The notes: generated from the letters alone by a model not told the origin. A stretch of 64,000 bases of DNA from Solanum dulcamara (GCF_947179165.1 NC_077248.1:14101256-14165255), one strand, 5' to 3'; counted from the first letter of the stretch, positions 35,086-48,054 are shown. Translations and numbers: made by a program.

Positions 35086-36897
35086 TAATTTAGTTATAAC
35101 TTATAAAAGGATTGTCAAAATACTTGATAACTCTTTGTAGGACTGCTTATCAAGCAGATTGGGCGGATAATTTTACTTAACGATTTGGCCTATCAAATAT
35201 TAATTTTTTAAATTTCCTAATTTGCTAGCCAACCTACAAGATATCGGTTGGTTCAGTAACGGATTAGCAATTATCTGAACCTCTAATTAATTTTTATGGT
35301 ACATTTTTTTTCGATGAACGCACCTTACAAAATAGATGACTTCTTTTTACTATTTTAAATGTAGTGAGACAAGGGCTTCTTTTCGCCTTTACCTCTTTTA
35401 ATGTTTTTTTGAGTTTGCTGACTTGCTCTTTATTCTTGAAGGTAAAATGTATAATTATAGAAAAGTAAATAAGTTTTTCTGGCTTTACGGCTTTAGCCTT
35501 TCGAAGTTAGGACTAAGAAAGGAAAATATATAATTACTCTAATATATTATGGTAAAATATTAAATGAGCTAATATACCTAAAATAAAAGTGTAAGTATGG
35601 TAATTCTTAATGGGTTGACGGTTTATCCGATAAGAAAATTGAATAATCCACCCCCACACCAATAAGTCGTTAATTATAAAATTTTAATCCATTTCCCAAC
35701 GATTTATTCGATAACCCAATATCAATAAGCCAATAAGCTAATTTTGTAATTGAATTATCGGTTATGGTTCAATTTTAAACACCTGACTCTTTGGGCTTCA
35801 ATTGCTTTTGTTCGAAAATCCACAAATTTAAGAGAAAGCAAACAATTGCTTCGTTCAACTAGCAATTATTTTTCTTACTTTTATCTATTCAATATTTAAA
35901 ATATTTCCTTATTTTTAACTCCAAAACTTTTCAAAACCTCTCCTTATTTTTTTAGTTCTTCCATTCTAAATCTTTACCTTTATTTTTTATTCTCTATATC
36001 TTTTCAGAATCCAAGTATTTATTAATTAAAAACTAAATAAATATAATTACAAAGTTTATATAATATGGAATACACTTACGGGGGATAAAAAAGTTAACAT
36101 TTCACTTAGAGACTTCATGCTTTTATAATCCTGAAAAAAAGAAATAAACATACTTTTATAATGGTAAAAAATACAGTTACGGGGAATAAATTGATTATTT
36201 CTCTTCAATTTATTTTAATTTACTAGTTGAAATAAAACAACACGTACTTCAAAACCAAGCACTTAAAAAGAATCACCCATAAGATTAAAATCATATTTGT
36301 GTAGGCTATATAAGTGCTTAGTTTTGAAAATATTACATATTATAAGTTTATAACTTCAAGCATTATATGTTGAAATTGAATTATTACTAAATATAAAAAT
36401 GTGTCTTTCTTTTTTAAATTGACTTAAAAGAAAAATGTGTCATGTAAATTAAAATAGAGTAGCATTCTTTTCTATGCGTTGATGTGACATGATAACTTTT
36501 AGGTTAAGATTTGAACGTGAACTAGAAAACCTAGCTCATGTGCTGCAAGCCAAAAAGCAAACTTGTTGCATGGTAAAGAAAAGAAAGAAAAAAAAACTTG
36601 GCTAATTAATCTCCTTATTTATCGTTACATATCCCATCTGTCCTGGGAGTATTTACCGTGATTCTCTTTATTTTTGTTCCATGCCAATACCATAATTAAT
36701 CAATACAAAGAAAACCATTATTTTTTACATCTTTCAACACATACACAAACTTATATACCCCTTCCTCCAATATAGGAATATAACGTTTACCAATTGCAGC
36801 ACATCCCATGACTGAAGGATTCATCCACAAACATGTTCTTTTCAAGTTGAAGGATTAGAGGAAATTAAACCTCAAGAATACATAGGAATTAGAAATC
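35086..36897. other. AT-rich upstream region of the MSL gene
   Basis: No coding sequence. At 35140-35800 there are repeat-like blocks mentioning GGTTTATCCGATAA and ATTATCGGTTATGG in opposite directions, possibly another worn MITE. The last several hundred bases hold the promoter and 5' leader of the MSL gene, but I could not fix a TATA box or start site. Confidence 0.45.
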
Positions 36898-39800
36898 ATG
36901 GATCAACTTTCTTCATCTCTCAAGAAATCATTAACACCTCATGGTTCTTATAAGAAGGTTTCCACTGCCCACAATATCGAAAATCAACCCATACTCGCTC
37001 ACAGAAGCCCGGAAGCCCCGTCTGCTTCCTCCTCCATCAACTCCTCGTTGACGACAAGATCCTCCTTTGATCTGAATGACCGACGAGAGGTCATTGTCAA
37101 GATCGACGGTGGAGAAAAAAACAATGGAAACGAACATAATATGTTATGGCACGAGCCAAGTTACGAATTTTGGAGAGAAGAAATGAATAACGGGCCCCAA
37201 AACAACGGCCCGAATACATTCCAGCGTGGCAAGGACATGCCTGAGGATCCACCCTCCAGATTAATTGGACAGTTCTTGAATAAACAAAGAGCTGTTGGAT
37301 GTGAAATGACATTGGACATGGATATGGAGATGGACGAGCTGAGGAATCATCCAAAACCTGAAAATGATCACAGCGCTGCTGGATCCAGTCCCCTAATAAA
37401 TTTCCCCCCTGATTACAAACACAATCATAATCATACAACGTCAAGAGAACTTAGAGTTTCATTTCAGGCTCCGTCACCATCTAGTAACGTGGTTGACATC
37501 GAGCCTGACCAACCTTATAATAATGATTCATCGAGCGATGAAGAGGGTGGTGAAACTAGTGATGCAACACCCAATGAGCAAAAGTATCTTAATCGAAGGA
37601 GGACCATAAACATGAATAATTCTCCAGATGATACTAATAACAGCAACAATACATATTACACTCCTAAAAATGGTGTTGGTGATACTGATCAGGTGCTAAG
37701 GTGCACTTCGTTTCAAAAGAGAGCGAACATATTAGGGAGAGCAAAGACAAAATCAAGGCTAATTGACCCGCAGCCTGACATACCTGAGAGGAAATCAGGA
37801 AAAATTGGAAAATCAGGTCAATTAAAATCTGGACTATTAGGAAGAACTTCTGGGATGCTAAAGCCACCAGAGGAGGAAGACGATGATCCATTATTCGATG
37901 AAGATCTTCCAGATGAATTTAAAAAGGACAAACTTGATTGCTGGACGCTGTTACAATGGATAAGTCTTATTGTAATTGTTACAGCTTTAATCTGCACACT
38001 TATTATCCCTATATTGAAGAGAAGAATATTAAGAGGACTTCATTTGTGGAAATGGTTAGTTTTGGTTCTTGTTTTAATATGTGGGAGATTGTTATCAGGA
38101 TGGGTAATTCGGTTAGTTGTGTTCTTTATTGAGAGGAATTTTCTATTGCGGAAAAGGGTACTATATTTCGTTTATGGTGTTAGAAAGCCTGTTCAGAATT
38201 GTCTTTGGTTAGGGTTGGTTTTAATTGCTTGGCATTCCATGTTTGATCAGAAAGTTGATACGACTAATAAGTTCTTGGGGTACATCAACAAACTGATGAT
38301 ATGTATGCTAATTGGGACAATGTTATGGTTGGTGAAAACTCTCATGGTTAAAGTCCTAGCATCTTCATTTCATGTTAGTACTTTCTTCGATCGAATTCAA
38401 GAGTCATTGTTCAATCAGTATGTGATTGAGACATTATCAGGTCCTCCTATGCTTGAAATCCACCGATCTCAAGAAGAAGAGGACAGAACACTGGCTGAAG
38501 TTTGGAAGCTACAGAATATTGCAGGGGCACAGTTGCCACCAGAACTTAGGCCTCCACTTGCTCCTCGATACAGTAGTAAGGGTGCAAGTGTTAATGGTGG
38601 GCAAACACCAACACCAAAACCATCAAGAACAGTAAGTATCGCCATTTCTGGTATTTCTGGTCCCTTGTCAAAAAATCCAGATGAACCAAATCAAGGAATA
38701 TCCATTGATCATCTGCATAAGTTGAATCCCAAGAATATTTCAGCTTGGAATATGAAGAGATTGATTAAAATAGTAAGATATGGGGTAATATCTACGTTAG
38801 ATGAGCAAATACTCGATACCAAAAGAGAAGATGACTCTACTACACAGATAAGAAGTGAATATGAGGCCAAAGTTGCTGCCAGGAAAATATTCAGAAATGT
38901 TGCTAAGCCTAGGTCCAAGTAAGTAATTTCATAATTTCCCAGTTACATCTAATTAATCCAAATCATTTTTCTAGAACCAGAAGACATCGAACTTCGTAGA
39001 GGTTAAACTTGAGGTAACAGATCACTTTATTTTACTAGTTTTTGAAGACTTTAAAGAGCAAAACCTTCTCTTATTTTGCTGTGAGGATGTGATAAGTAGA
39101 TCTTTTTTTTTGGCTGAAAAGAGAAAGGAATATGGCCTCACAAACAAAGAAAAAAACAAAAAAGAGGAGAAAAGGGAAAAACCAACCAGATCATTCGCAG
39201 CATCGCCATATTCATCAAGTTTCCTAGCTTGTCCTACTTCTTCCCCTCATCTTGTGCTAACACAGACAACAGAAAAGAAGACAGTATAGAAAGATACATA
39301 TCAGTAATTTTCCTCAGTCAGTAATTTTCCTCAGCTTGTTATCCTTTTACGTTTCTTTCTTGTTAAATAATAGTACCTAATTTATGGATAACCATTTCAT
39401 AGTCCTGAATCATTTCCAATTTTGGGATTACTACTGCTGTAGTGCATACCAATATACAGCTTTGGCTTAGCCAGCCACCTGGTGTAGTGAGACTTCCATA
39501 ATCTTAATTCTTAATGGTTTGATTAATTACACCTTTCCATATCTTTTGATAGACCTACTTGCTATGTCAGACAAAAGGATCATATACTTGAAAAGCAGTC
39601 AGCTGGTCATATCACTTCAGTAAATTTAATCCCAAACTTTGTTCTTCTAACAGGTTCATCTATCTGAAGGACTTAAGTAGCTTCTTGCGAGATGATGAAG
39701 CTCTGAAGACTATGAATCTTGTGGAAGGATCACCGGACAGAGAAAAGATCAGTAAAGCATCACTCAAGAACTGGGTGGTAAGAAATGATCATAGAAGCAA

Positions 39801-42790
39801 TGGATTTAACTTCCAAATCACTTTAAAGGAAATTACCCCCAATCAGTGGAACTAATATAACCTGGAAATAAGACAAGGACCCTTCAACAAGATGTTAAAT
39901 TGCACTGATTGTATGCCAGTGGATACAAGATATATCCGCAAGGAGTTTAACTGTACCTTTTCTATCATTAATTCTTGATGAAGTTGAGCACATACCCTTG
40001 TGATCTTATCAAATTGCAGACACAAATAGGAGTATCAAATAACTATCCTTAATTTTTGTAGGTGAATGCATTTAGAGAACGAAGAGCTCTAGCTTTGACG
40101 CTAAATGATACAAAAACAGCAGTGAACAAACTTCATCAGATGGTGAATGTTTTAGTCAGCATCATCATTTTAGTCATCTGCCTTGTGATTTTAGGGATCG
40201 CAACCAGCAAGTTCTTGCTCTTCGTCAGCTCTCAAGTCGTTGTTGTGGCATTTGTATTTGGAAACACATGCAAAACCATATTTGAATCTATCATTTTCTT
40301 ATTTGTGATGCATCCATTTGATGTGGGTGACCGATGTGAGATTGATGGAGTTCAGGTATATAGCATACTTTCTTTGATCTTTTTTCTAATTTGTTATGTC
40401 TATTCAACCATAATAATATGACAGTGTTCGATAGGTCATATAACTTAAGAAAGAAAGACTTTTGACATACCATTAGCACCATTAGAGCCTGTGTTCTTAA
40501 ACGTGTCATAACAATTCTATGGTTATATGAGCATGCCATTAAGGATAAAAGGGGAAGTTTAACGTTAAAAACTTTCCAAATATAAAAAAGTGTCATTCTT
40601 TTTAGATCATACTTATGTATCATATAAAATGGAAGAGAGTGGGAATATTATTGTTAAGCCATTTTGGATTAGCTTATAAGTTGCTTATAAGCTGTTTTCA
40701 ACTTTTTGAGTGTTTGGCTGGCCAATTTAAAGCCATTTTGTGCTTAAACAATAACAACAACAACAACAACATACCCAGTGAAATCCCACAAGTGGGATCT
40801 AGGGAGGGTAAGATGTACGCAGACCTTACCACTACCTAATGCAGATAGAGAGGTTGTTTCTGAAAGATCCTTGGCTCAAAAGTCACAGTCCCAATTAAGA
40901 GAGAAAAACATACAATATATATAGCATAATGGCAAAAAAAGCGATCCAAATTTTACAAGACAAGAACAATAACGATAGCAAAGTAATGTGATTATCAAAG
41001 GAAACAACAACACAACTATAAAGGCATGCCTAGACTTACGACCCCCCTAAACCGACATACGGCAACACATCATTCTATCCCAACTAGCCTTCCACCCTAA
41101 TCCGCAACCTCCACTCATTTCTATCTAAGGTCATGTCCTCGGTGATATGGAGTAGCGTCATATCTTGTCTAATCACCTCTCTCCAATACTTTTTCGATCT
41201 GCCCCTACCCCTCCGCATAACCCCCAACTCCAACCGCTCAAACCTCCTAACTGGGGCGTTGACACCCCTCCTCTGCACATGCCCAAACCATCTCAGTCTC
41301 GCTTCTCTCATCTTGTCTGCCACAGGTGCCATTCCACCTTCTCCCGAATAACCTCATTCCTAATCTTATCACTCCTAGTATGTCCACACATCCATCTCAA
41401 CATCCTCATCTCCGCAACATGCATCTTCTGAACATGAGAGTTTTTTACTGTCAAGCACTCCACTCCATATAACAACGTTGGTCAAACCATCTCAGTTTTG
41501 CTTCTCTCATCTTGTGCTTAAAATAAGCCCAAAAAAATAATTAGGTTTGTTTGGCTTAACTTTACTAATTTCAGCTTATAAGCCAAAAAAAAATTAGTTG
41601 GGCTGCCCCAACTTATTTTTTTTAGCTTATAAGTTGTTTTCAGCTTATAAGCTGCTTAAAATAAGTTAAGTCAAACAAGCACTTAGGGGTCGTTTGGTAG
41701 AGTGTATAAAAATAATGCTAGATAGAGTGTATTAGGAATTGCTTGCATTAGTAATGTTTGTATAAGTTATGCTTGCATTAATTATAGATAAAATATTTCT
41801 TATGCATTGATTGGTTTAATGTATTAAAAATAGCATGCATTGCATAAAAATATTTATTTACAAAAATATCAACAATTATGGTGGAAAAGATGTAAAAAGA
41901 ATTTTGAGGGGTAATTGGGTCTTTAATCATGCTAATGCATGCATTAAATCCCCTTGCATTACTAATACCTAGAAATTCATGGTATTAGCAATTCACAATA
42001 GAATGTATAACTAATGCATAACATGAAAAAGTGTACCAAACAAAGTCCTATTAATACACCTAATTAATGCATGCATTAATTTTGCTAATACACTCTACCA
42101 AACGACCCCTTAGTGTATTTATGTGTTTAGTAAGGCCTGACTTATATATTTTCGATTTTCAGATGATTGTCGAAGAGATGAATATTTTAACTACCGTATT
42201 TCTGAGATTTGACAACCAAAAGATAATATATCCAAATAGTACTCTTTTAACACGACCTGTTGGCAATTACTACCGTAGTCCTGATATGGGAGACTCGGTT
42301 GATTTTACGGTCCACATTTCTACACCAGCAGAGAAAATTGCTGCTATGAAACAAAGAATGATCAGGTATATGTTTGTTCTTGTCATCCAATATAATCTTT
42401 TATCACCACTATGAGTACTTTGCGGCTAGTATGTAGAACCAGGAAGATTTAAACAAGTATAAGTTATGATTGGACATAACATTTGTGGCTTTCTATTGCA
42501 GTTATATTGAGAGCAGGAAGGACCACTGGTATCCCTCTCCTTCGGTTGTATTGATGAACCTAGAAGATCTAAACAGGGTGAAATTGTCTGTATGGATCAG
42601 ACATAGAATTAATCATCAGGACATGGGAGAGAGATGGAACAGACGAGCTCAATTGGTTGAGGAGATGGTTAAAATTTTCAAAGAGTTCGACATTGAGTAC
42701 CGACTGTATCCCATTGACATCAATGTTCGTGGTATGCCTCCCATTACCTCCAACAGGGTTCCCTCAACTTGGCCTACTTCCGGGAATTAA
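36898..42790 (+). CDS. MscS-like mechanosensitive ion channel (MSL4-10 group, MSL6-like), five exons
   Basis: The exons are 36898-38918, 39654-39777, 40062-40355, 42163-42365 and 42502-42790. All introns are GT-AG and the phase holds throughout, giving 976 aa. MSL proteins are channels that open under membrane tension. The MSL4-10 group sits mainly in the plasma membrane or endomembranes. Residues 1-340 are hydrophilic, Ser/Asn/acidic-rich and probably disordered. Hydrophobic segments lie near 350-372, 382-416, 433-448, 466-484, 742-764 and 768-802, fitting six TM helices. The last continues into the pore-lining stretch and the [18 protein letters not shown] motif that opens the MscS beta domain. 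The start is the first ATG of the long exon, with AATC before it. No stop or frame break is seen. Intron 3 holds a LINE and MITEs. Which MSL paralogue it is cannot be settled by eye. Confidence 0.93.
40749..41511 (-). mobile_element. 5'-truncated RTE-type LINE
   Basis: The minus strand encodes the last part of an RTE reverse transcriptase (41084-41332, with [10 protein letters not shown] and [17 protein letters not shown]). It is followed by a 3' region ending in a (TTG)n tail, seen as CAACAACAAC at 40749-40770. It is flanked by perfect 11-bp target duplications TTGTGCTTAAA (40738-40748 and 41512-41522). The coding part is short because of 5' truncation, which is usual for LINEs. Confidence 0.92.
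41084..41332 (-). pseudogene. RTE reverse transcriptase, C-terminal end
   Basis: About 82 codons start at a later in-frame Met and end in [12 protein letters not shown] plus a stop. The conserved [10 protein letters not shown] and [10 protein letters not shown] blocks are typical of plant RTE ORFs. The catalytic RT core is absent. Confidence 0.85.
41686..42109. mobile_element. Tourist-type (PIF/Harbinger) MITE
   Basis: The terminal inverted repeats are GGGGTCGTTTGGTAGAGTGTA and its complement, with TTA target duplications (41683-41685 and 42110-42112). The element is 424 bp, AT-rich and non-coding. It lies in MSL intron 3, 53 bp before exon 4. Confidence 0.95.
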
Positions 42791-42970
42791 GCAAGAAAAT
42801 CTAATAGGAATTGGCTCGCAGATGCTCCAATTTCTTGAGGCAAGAGTTTTATTTTTGATGTTCTTTTATTAGAATAGGACATTTAAGCCACGGGGTTTTT
42901 GGTGTCCTACCCTTGATGGTCTAGGCAGAAGTTGTTTTCCACTTTTGAAGTACACAAGGTTTCTATAATT

Positions 42971-43830
42971 AGCAGTTTTTCCCTTCTAACATAGGCAGAA
43001 TCAGGATTTGCGATACAAAGTACCACTTCATCTGCATAGTGAAATGGAAGTAAAATCAGTATAAATACATATACTATAAAATAGCATGCAATTATATAAA
43101 GAGCTTGAACCGAAAGTAGTGAGTGTGTCTCTATATGCTATCGAGGATGCACATCTATCCACGCCTATTATACCTGCTACGAAGTTACACAGCTATCCAT
43201 GCCTATTATACCTGCAATGAAGTTACACATCTATCCATGCCTATTATACCTGCTACTAAGTTACACATCTATCCCTGCCTACAAAAGATGAATATATCAA
43301 TCAAAGGGAGATAACAAGGATATTTTTATAATGTGGAATGAAAATGGATTACAACAACGTACAGTTCGTGGTGGATTGGGATCAAGTAGGATTGTAATAT
43401 TGGAGGATTCACCTACAGATGAGCCCATAAAGCAGTTTTTCCCTTCTAACATAGGCAGATTCAGGATTTGCGGTACAAAGTACCACTTCATCCACATAGC
43501 GATAATGGAAGTAAAATCAGTATATAAATACCCATACTGTTTTTTTTATATAAAAATCATGCAATTATATAAAAGAGTTTGAACCGAAAGTAGTGAGTGT
43601 GTCTCTATATGCTATCGAGGATGCACATCTATCCATGCCTATTATACCTGCTACGAAGATACACATCTATCCCTGCCTACAAAAGATGAATATATTGATC
43701 AAGAGGAGAAAACAAGGATATTTTTGTAATGTGGAATGAAAATGGATTACAACAACGCACAATTCGGGATGGATTGAGATCAAGTAGGATTGTAATATTG
43801 GAGGATTCACCTATAGACGAGTCCATAAAG
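42971..43830. repeat. Tandem duplication, unit about 460 bp, behind the MSL gene
   Basis: Sequence from CAGTTTTTCCCTTCTAACAT at 42973 starts again at 43433, and both units run to ATGAGCCCATAAAG or its variant. The second unit is shorter because it holds fewer copies of the internal 38-bp repeat. The copies differ by scattered substitutions and indels. No coding function is evident. Confidence 0.88.
43138..43280. repeat. Minisatellite, about 38-bp unit, three to four copies
   Basis: The units contain ACACATCTATCCATGCC followed by TATTATACCTGCTACGAAGT. About two copies occur in the second duplication unit at 43620-43680. Confidence 0.85.
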
Positions 43831-45015
43831 TGCAACATTTCTTGTAATGATAAATTTAATAGGAACAGGCTTTAGCTAAATTACTTTGAAGTGAGATTCT
43901 TTTAATTAATAGTAAGCTAGCAAGTCCCCTTAAATGACTATCACCTTTGCAAGAAAGAAGTGGTTAGTTGAGTGAATTGCATTCAGTTGCCTGAATTCTT
44001 TGAGTACATGGATTCTTTCCACCTACTGATCATTGATCTTATATTTATTATCATACCACAAATAAAATAAAGGGACATAACTTCCTGCTGACCTTGCTTA
44101 AAATCTGCGGCTGGACAACAGAAATACTGAAGCACTCACAGAATTATTGTTCGTGTTGGAGCTACATCATTATTGCCTCATGCTGTGGAAGGGCAAGCTT
44201 GTTGTCTGATACTTGTTGGAGAGGTTCCTACTTCTTGACCCAAAGAACTTGTAAATACTCCTTGGTCCACCGATGGTCTCGCAAATCTTGCAGAATGGTT
44301 GATGTTGAATTATTGCTGACAGGTATTTGGATACCCTCATGAGACAGAATGACTACATTTTTGCTACCTAACGTTTCCCAACGGAGCTGTAGAAATTGTA
44401 ATGTGATTGGTTAGGTAGAGCAATCTATGCTGCAAATAGGTTTTGCCTTCATGTTTGTCTTCCACTATTATGAATAATTACCAAACAAGGACCTTGATCT
44501 TTAAGAATTTGCTCATAAAGCCTGCGACAGTAAGGACTTCATATATTGCTTACACAGGATATCTTGCAACAATTTGTTTCTCTATTTTGGGTGATAAACA
44601 CTATGATTGCTTACTTCTGAGCTGCGTTGAACTGCTTATGCAGCTCGATTTGTTTGTTGGACTTCTATGCAGGAGTTTTGCAATTGTGAAACACAGGTAA
44701 TTTAGGCCAATAACCAAATATTAAATGCCAGAACAGCTCACAATATTCAGCAAAATTTTAGATGCTTCAATAGCTGAGGATAATTGTTCAGCCAAAAGCG
44801 ACATGCTTCAACAATTAATGATGATTTACCTTTCTTATCAGCTGTCTCACTAGTGTAACAGAAAAATGTATGTTTGAGCATATCAGATGATCGTGCTTCT
44901 ACTCAATCATAACCAACTGGTTTGATAAGGATCAATCCAATTCAACCTCTTCTGCTTCTTCTTGTAGTCTTTTGCGATATCATCTTTATTTATTAATCAT
45001 CTAGACTTGTGGCTG
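43831..45015. other. Intergenic, no gene seen
   Basis: This lies between two convergent genes, so it contains both 3' ends. No convincing coding frame. Small open frames (for example 44094-44342, 44443-44700) have no recognisable domain. Confidence 0.5.
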
Positions 45016-46644
45016 TCAGGACATCCTTTCATGTATAGTGGCATTATAATTTGATAACCACTCCATGAAACTTTTTCCCTTAGAAATGAAACATCCAATG
45101 TTCTTCCTATCAACCCTGAGTGGACATCCAATCCGCAGCAGTATTTCCTTGATCAACCGTTTCACAGGGGAATCTCCTCTAACAACACTGTGTTTTCCTG
45201 CTCCACACACCACTATGATTTCACATGGAAGAACACGATTTTCAGCAAGAAACTTGCATTGAAGCTGATGAAACCATTGTAATATGATCACATAAGCAGA
45301 GGTCAAATGCATCCCATGCAAGTCCAGCTTCAACTCTGAAGGCTTCCACTGCATTCTCTCCACCAAAACCGAGGATCCAACCAATATCTTCACCAAAACC
45401 GCTTCATTCTCATCCAGATTGCCCATTAACTCTTCCAGAGAAACAGGGACGCTCTTCGGATCTTGCAGTAATAGACTAATTGTTGGGCAAGAATTCAAAA
45501 CTGAATTGTAAGTCCTAATAGAAAACGGAACACCTGAAGCTTCAATTTTTTGGAGCGACGAAACCACTTCTGACAGCTCATTGTGAGATCCAAATGAATT
45601 AAGCACCATATTTGAGCTAACCGTATCTAATTGTAATCCCATACTCTCCATTTCAACTACAATCCTTTTCATATCTCTTAAGTATCCTGATTTCCCATAT
45701 GAATAAACTAGAGCCCTAAATTCAAACTTTGACAATTTCAGTCCTAATTCCTTCATCTCTTCCATTAATTCCTCAGCTTGACGCGGCAATCCAATAAGAC
45801 AAAATCCTTCAACCATTGAGGTATACCCTCGTTGCTTCAAATAAACAGACGAGGAACACAAGAGAACCAGCTTCAATTTTGTACAAAAATCCAAAACGCC
45901 TCTCTCCGATTTGTGCTTAGATTGTGAAAGGATTAATTGAGAGTAGAAACTGCACAAATCTCGTTCTCGGCTTCCCAATTTAGATACCGTTTCAGCAACT
46001 AGGGTTTCAGCTTCGTCAAATCTCTTTAGCTTGTAAAGCAATGCAACCAAGTCCGCCACTAGTTTCGAGTTCCAATCAAACCATGACGCTTCACTGATTT
46101 CCAAATACAACTGGAAATAACAGTTAACCTTGCATTTAATCAGACTTATCGCAAAAATAATAATAATAATACAGTAGTATGACAAATTGAAACACATAAT
46201 AATACAGCTGGAAACAAACAATTTGCTTCGCAATGAGTCACACTTGGCGGTGATCAGTTAGTAGGAAAAATTGAAACACATAACTGCCAATAAACATTCT
46301 GCTTCGCAATGAATCAATGAAAAGGACAAACTGAAATACATGATAACAGAGAGACGTACGGGGAGGGCAAGAGAACAGAGGCGATGATGAGAGGTGGTAG
46401 TAGGAGATAGAAGGTGAGATAGAGTACTGAGAGCGACGTGCTTGGAAGATGAGCCAACGAATTTGCGAAGTAAGCGGCGGGTAGCGGAGAGATCGTCGGA
46501 GTTGGTGGCGATAAGGGTGGAGAGAAAGCGGTCGCCTTGTTTGCTCAGTGAGCACCGAGGACCTGGCCGTGGATGGCAGTTCCAGAGGCTTAGTCGGTGA
46601 CTTAACGGCGGCGCCGGCGCAGGAAGTAGGAGACTTCCAATCAT
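45016..46644 (-). CDS. Pentatricopeptide-repeat protein with SMR-like C-terminus (At2g17033-like), two exons
   Basis: Exon 1 is 46644-46360 (95 codons) with donor GTACGT, and exon 2 is 46110-45016 with acceptor TTCCAG. The phase is zero and the product is 459 aa. The N-terminus (Leu/Pro/Ser/Arg-rich, few acidic residues) looks like an organelle transit peptide. The middle has helical PPR-like repeats (for example YTSMVEGFCLIGLPRQAEEL, FRALVYSYGKSGYLRDMKRI, SNMVLNSFGSHNELSEVV). The end, with LKLDLHGM, EIIVVCGAGKHSVVRGDSPV and IGCPLRV, resembles a small MutS-related (SMR) domain. Such proteins bind RNA in chloroplasts or mitochondria. The long hydrophobic 5' extension read straight through the intron is not coding. 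The start is the first Met, and none further upstream is supported. Confidence 0.85.
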
Positions 46645-47288
46645 CTCAAGAGATTAGGAATTAATCAACCAATTAGCTATCTTCCTATCACAATTTTAAA
46701 TGTATTGCAGTTGCTTTGGTGACAACTTTTGCTACTGCATTTACACACAGCAGATACCTCTGCATAATGTTATATTTTTACAGAAAAAAAATTGATTCAT
46801 GAAGTGATCTTGTTATATTCCCTTTGTGTCTGTTGATGTGACAATTAAAATTTTGAGAATCAAAAGTTTAACTTTGATCATGATTTTGTGCATGAAAATT
46901 ATATATTTAAAAATTACTTAAAAAGTATTATAAATCATAATAATTGATAATTAAAAATATTTTTAAAATATATAAAAAATAGTCAAAGAAAAACTTATTT
47001 AAATCTTAAAATTTAAAAGATGCCACATAAATTGAAATGAAAGCAATAAATTTTTATATCCAACAAACTTTACATTGTGAAAGATCAATATAATTAGGAT
47101 TTCTCCATCCTTAATAAGGTCTCGAAATTGAAATTTTAAAATCAAAAAAATATTTGCGAAGAAGACTTTCTTTTAGGATCCTCAACTTTTATATCTATAT
47201 TTATTATCTTTTTGTTTATACTTCTATATACTCCCTTTGTTACATATTAGTTCCTCTATTGAATATTAGTTGAATTTGTGAAGCCGTC
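46645..47288. other. Upstream region of the PPR gene; edge of a LINE
   Basis: AT-rich. The part next to the PPR start should hold its promoter (minus strand). The last bases before 47289 may be the start of the L1 LINE that resumes at 57313. No ORF. Confidence 0.45.
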
Positions 47289-47710
47289 TGTAACACCCCT
47301 CAAAATATTTCCCTAGATTTCAAACCCTTCTTGTATACGGGTAGGGTCGAACTCGAGTATTGAGGAGCGTATGCATGAGTTGAGATGAGTCTTTGAGAAT
47401 TTGAGCAGTATTAGAGGTGAGGTGGGGTCATGAAGGACCCCTAAGATCAAATTAAATCCAAAAGATTCGTCGTGGCTAAGTTTAGGATGAGTTCGTAAAA
47501 GGGTCGACTTGTAACGACCCTATCTTTTGAAGGACGTCAATCTGGGTGGCCCACAACCTATCAAATTAAAGGTCGTCGAGTCTTCTTTCCAATGCCACCA
47601 AGAACGTAAATTTTAGAGTTCGGAGTCAAAAGATATGACGATCCTACGATGAACTAGCACGGCAGAAATTTCATTTTTGGCCTGGGTTGCAACTGCTGGG
47701 GAAATGGCCT

Positions 47711-47996
47711 TGGCGCTGTAAGGGCGCGACGCGCCACTATCGCGCCAGAAACATGCCTCAGTAGTTTGGTCCTTGGCGCGACGCGCCACTAAAAGTTGTG
47801 CAGGGTTTTTCAGGCCAAATTTCCAGAACCCAGAAAATATGGCCTTGGCGCTGTAAGGGCGCGACGCGCCACTATCGCGCCAGAAACATGCCTCAGTAGT
47901 TTGGCCTCTGGCGCGGAGCGCCACTACGAGGTGTGCAGGTTTTAGGCGTATTCAGCCTGGCGCTGCAATGGCGCGACGCGCCACTATCGCGCCAGG
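47711..47996. repeat. GC-rich palindromic array in the 5' LTR
   Basis: There are five related hairpin units. The typical core GGCGCGACGCGCC is a 6-bp palindrome around one base, nested inside TGGCGC...GCGCCA. Spacers include ACATGCCTCAGTAGTTTGG. The array ends about 60 bp before the TATA-like box. Confidence 0.88.
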
Positions 47997-48054
47997 TGCG
48001 TTTTTAGCCTATTTTCAGAACTTTGAGGAGGGGTAATTTGGGAACTTACCCAAG

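Larger units (their letters stand above)
40650..41685. repeat. Foldback/MITE-like sequence split by a LINE (MSL intron 3)
   Basis: Both sides of the LINE hold repeated AGCTTATAAG/CTTATAAGCT motifs and long self-complementary blocks (TTAGCTTATAAGTTG near 40670 and 41632). Together they look like one foldback DNA element of about 270 bp interrupted at 40749-41511. Its own TSD was not recognised. Confidence 0.55.

Noticed and set aside
38709..38918. Minus-strand frames over MSL exon 1 (for example 37097-37444, 38709-38918)
   Set aside because: They are antisense shadows of a well-supported exon.
44094..44700. Two small plus-strand frames between MSL and the PPR gene
   Set aside because: No recognisable domain, no continuity between them, and likely 3' flanking sequence of the two convergent genes.
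46258..46359. Continuation of the PPR first exon past 46360 as read in the open frame
   Set aside because: A good GTACGT donor at 46359-46354 and a TTCCAG acceptor join the PPR frame in phase. The read-through peptide is hydrophobic and unrelated.
47613..47924. 103-codon minus-strand frame with repeated Arg/Ala peptides, similar to 55070-55363
   Set aside because: It comes from the GC-rich palindrome array, where stops are rare by composition. The repeats in the peptide mirror the DNA repeats.
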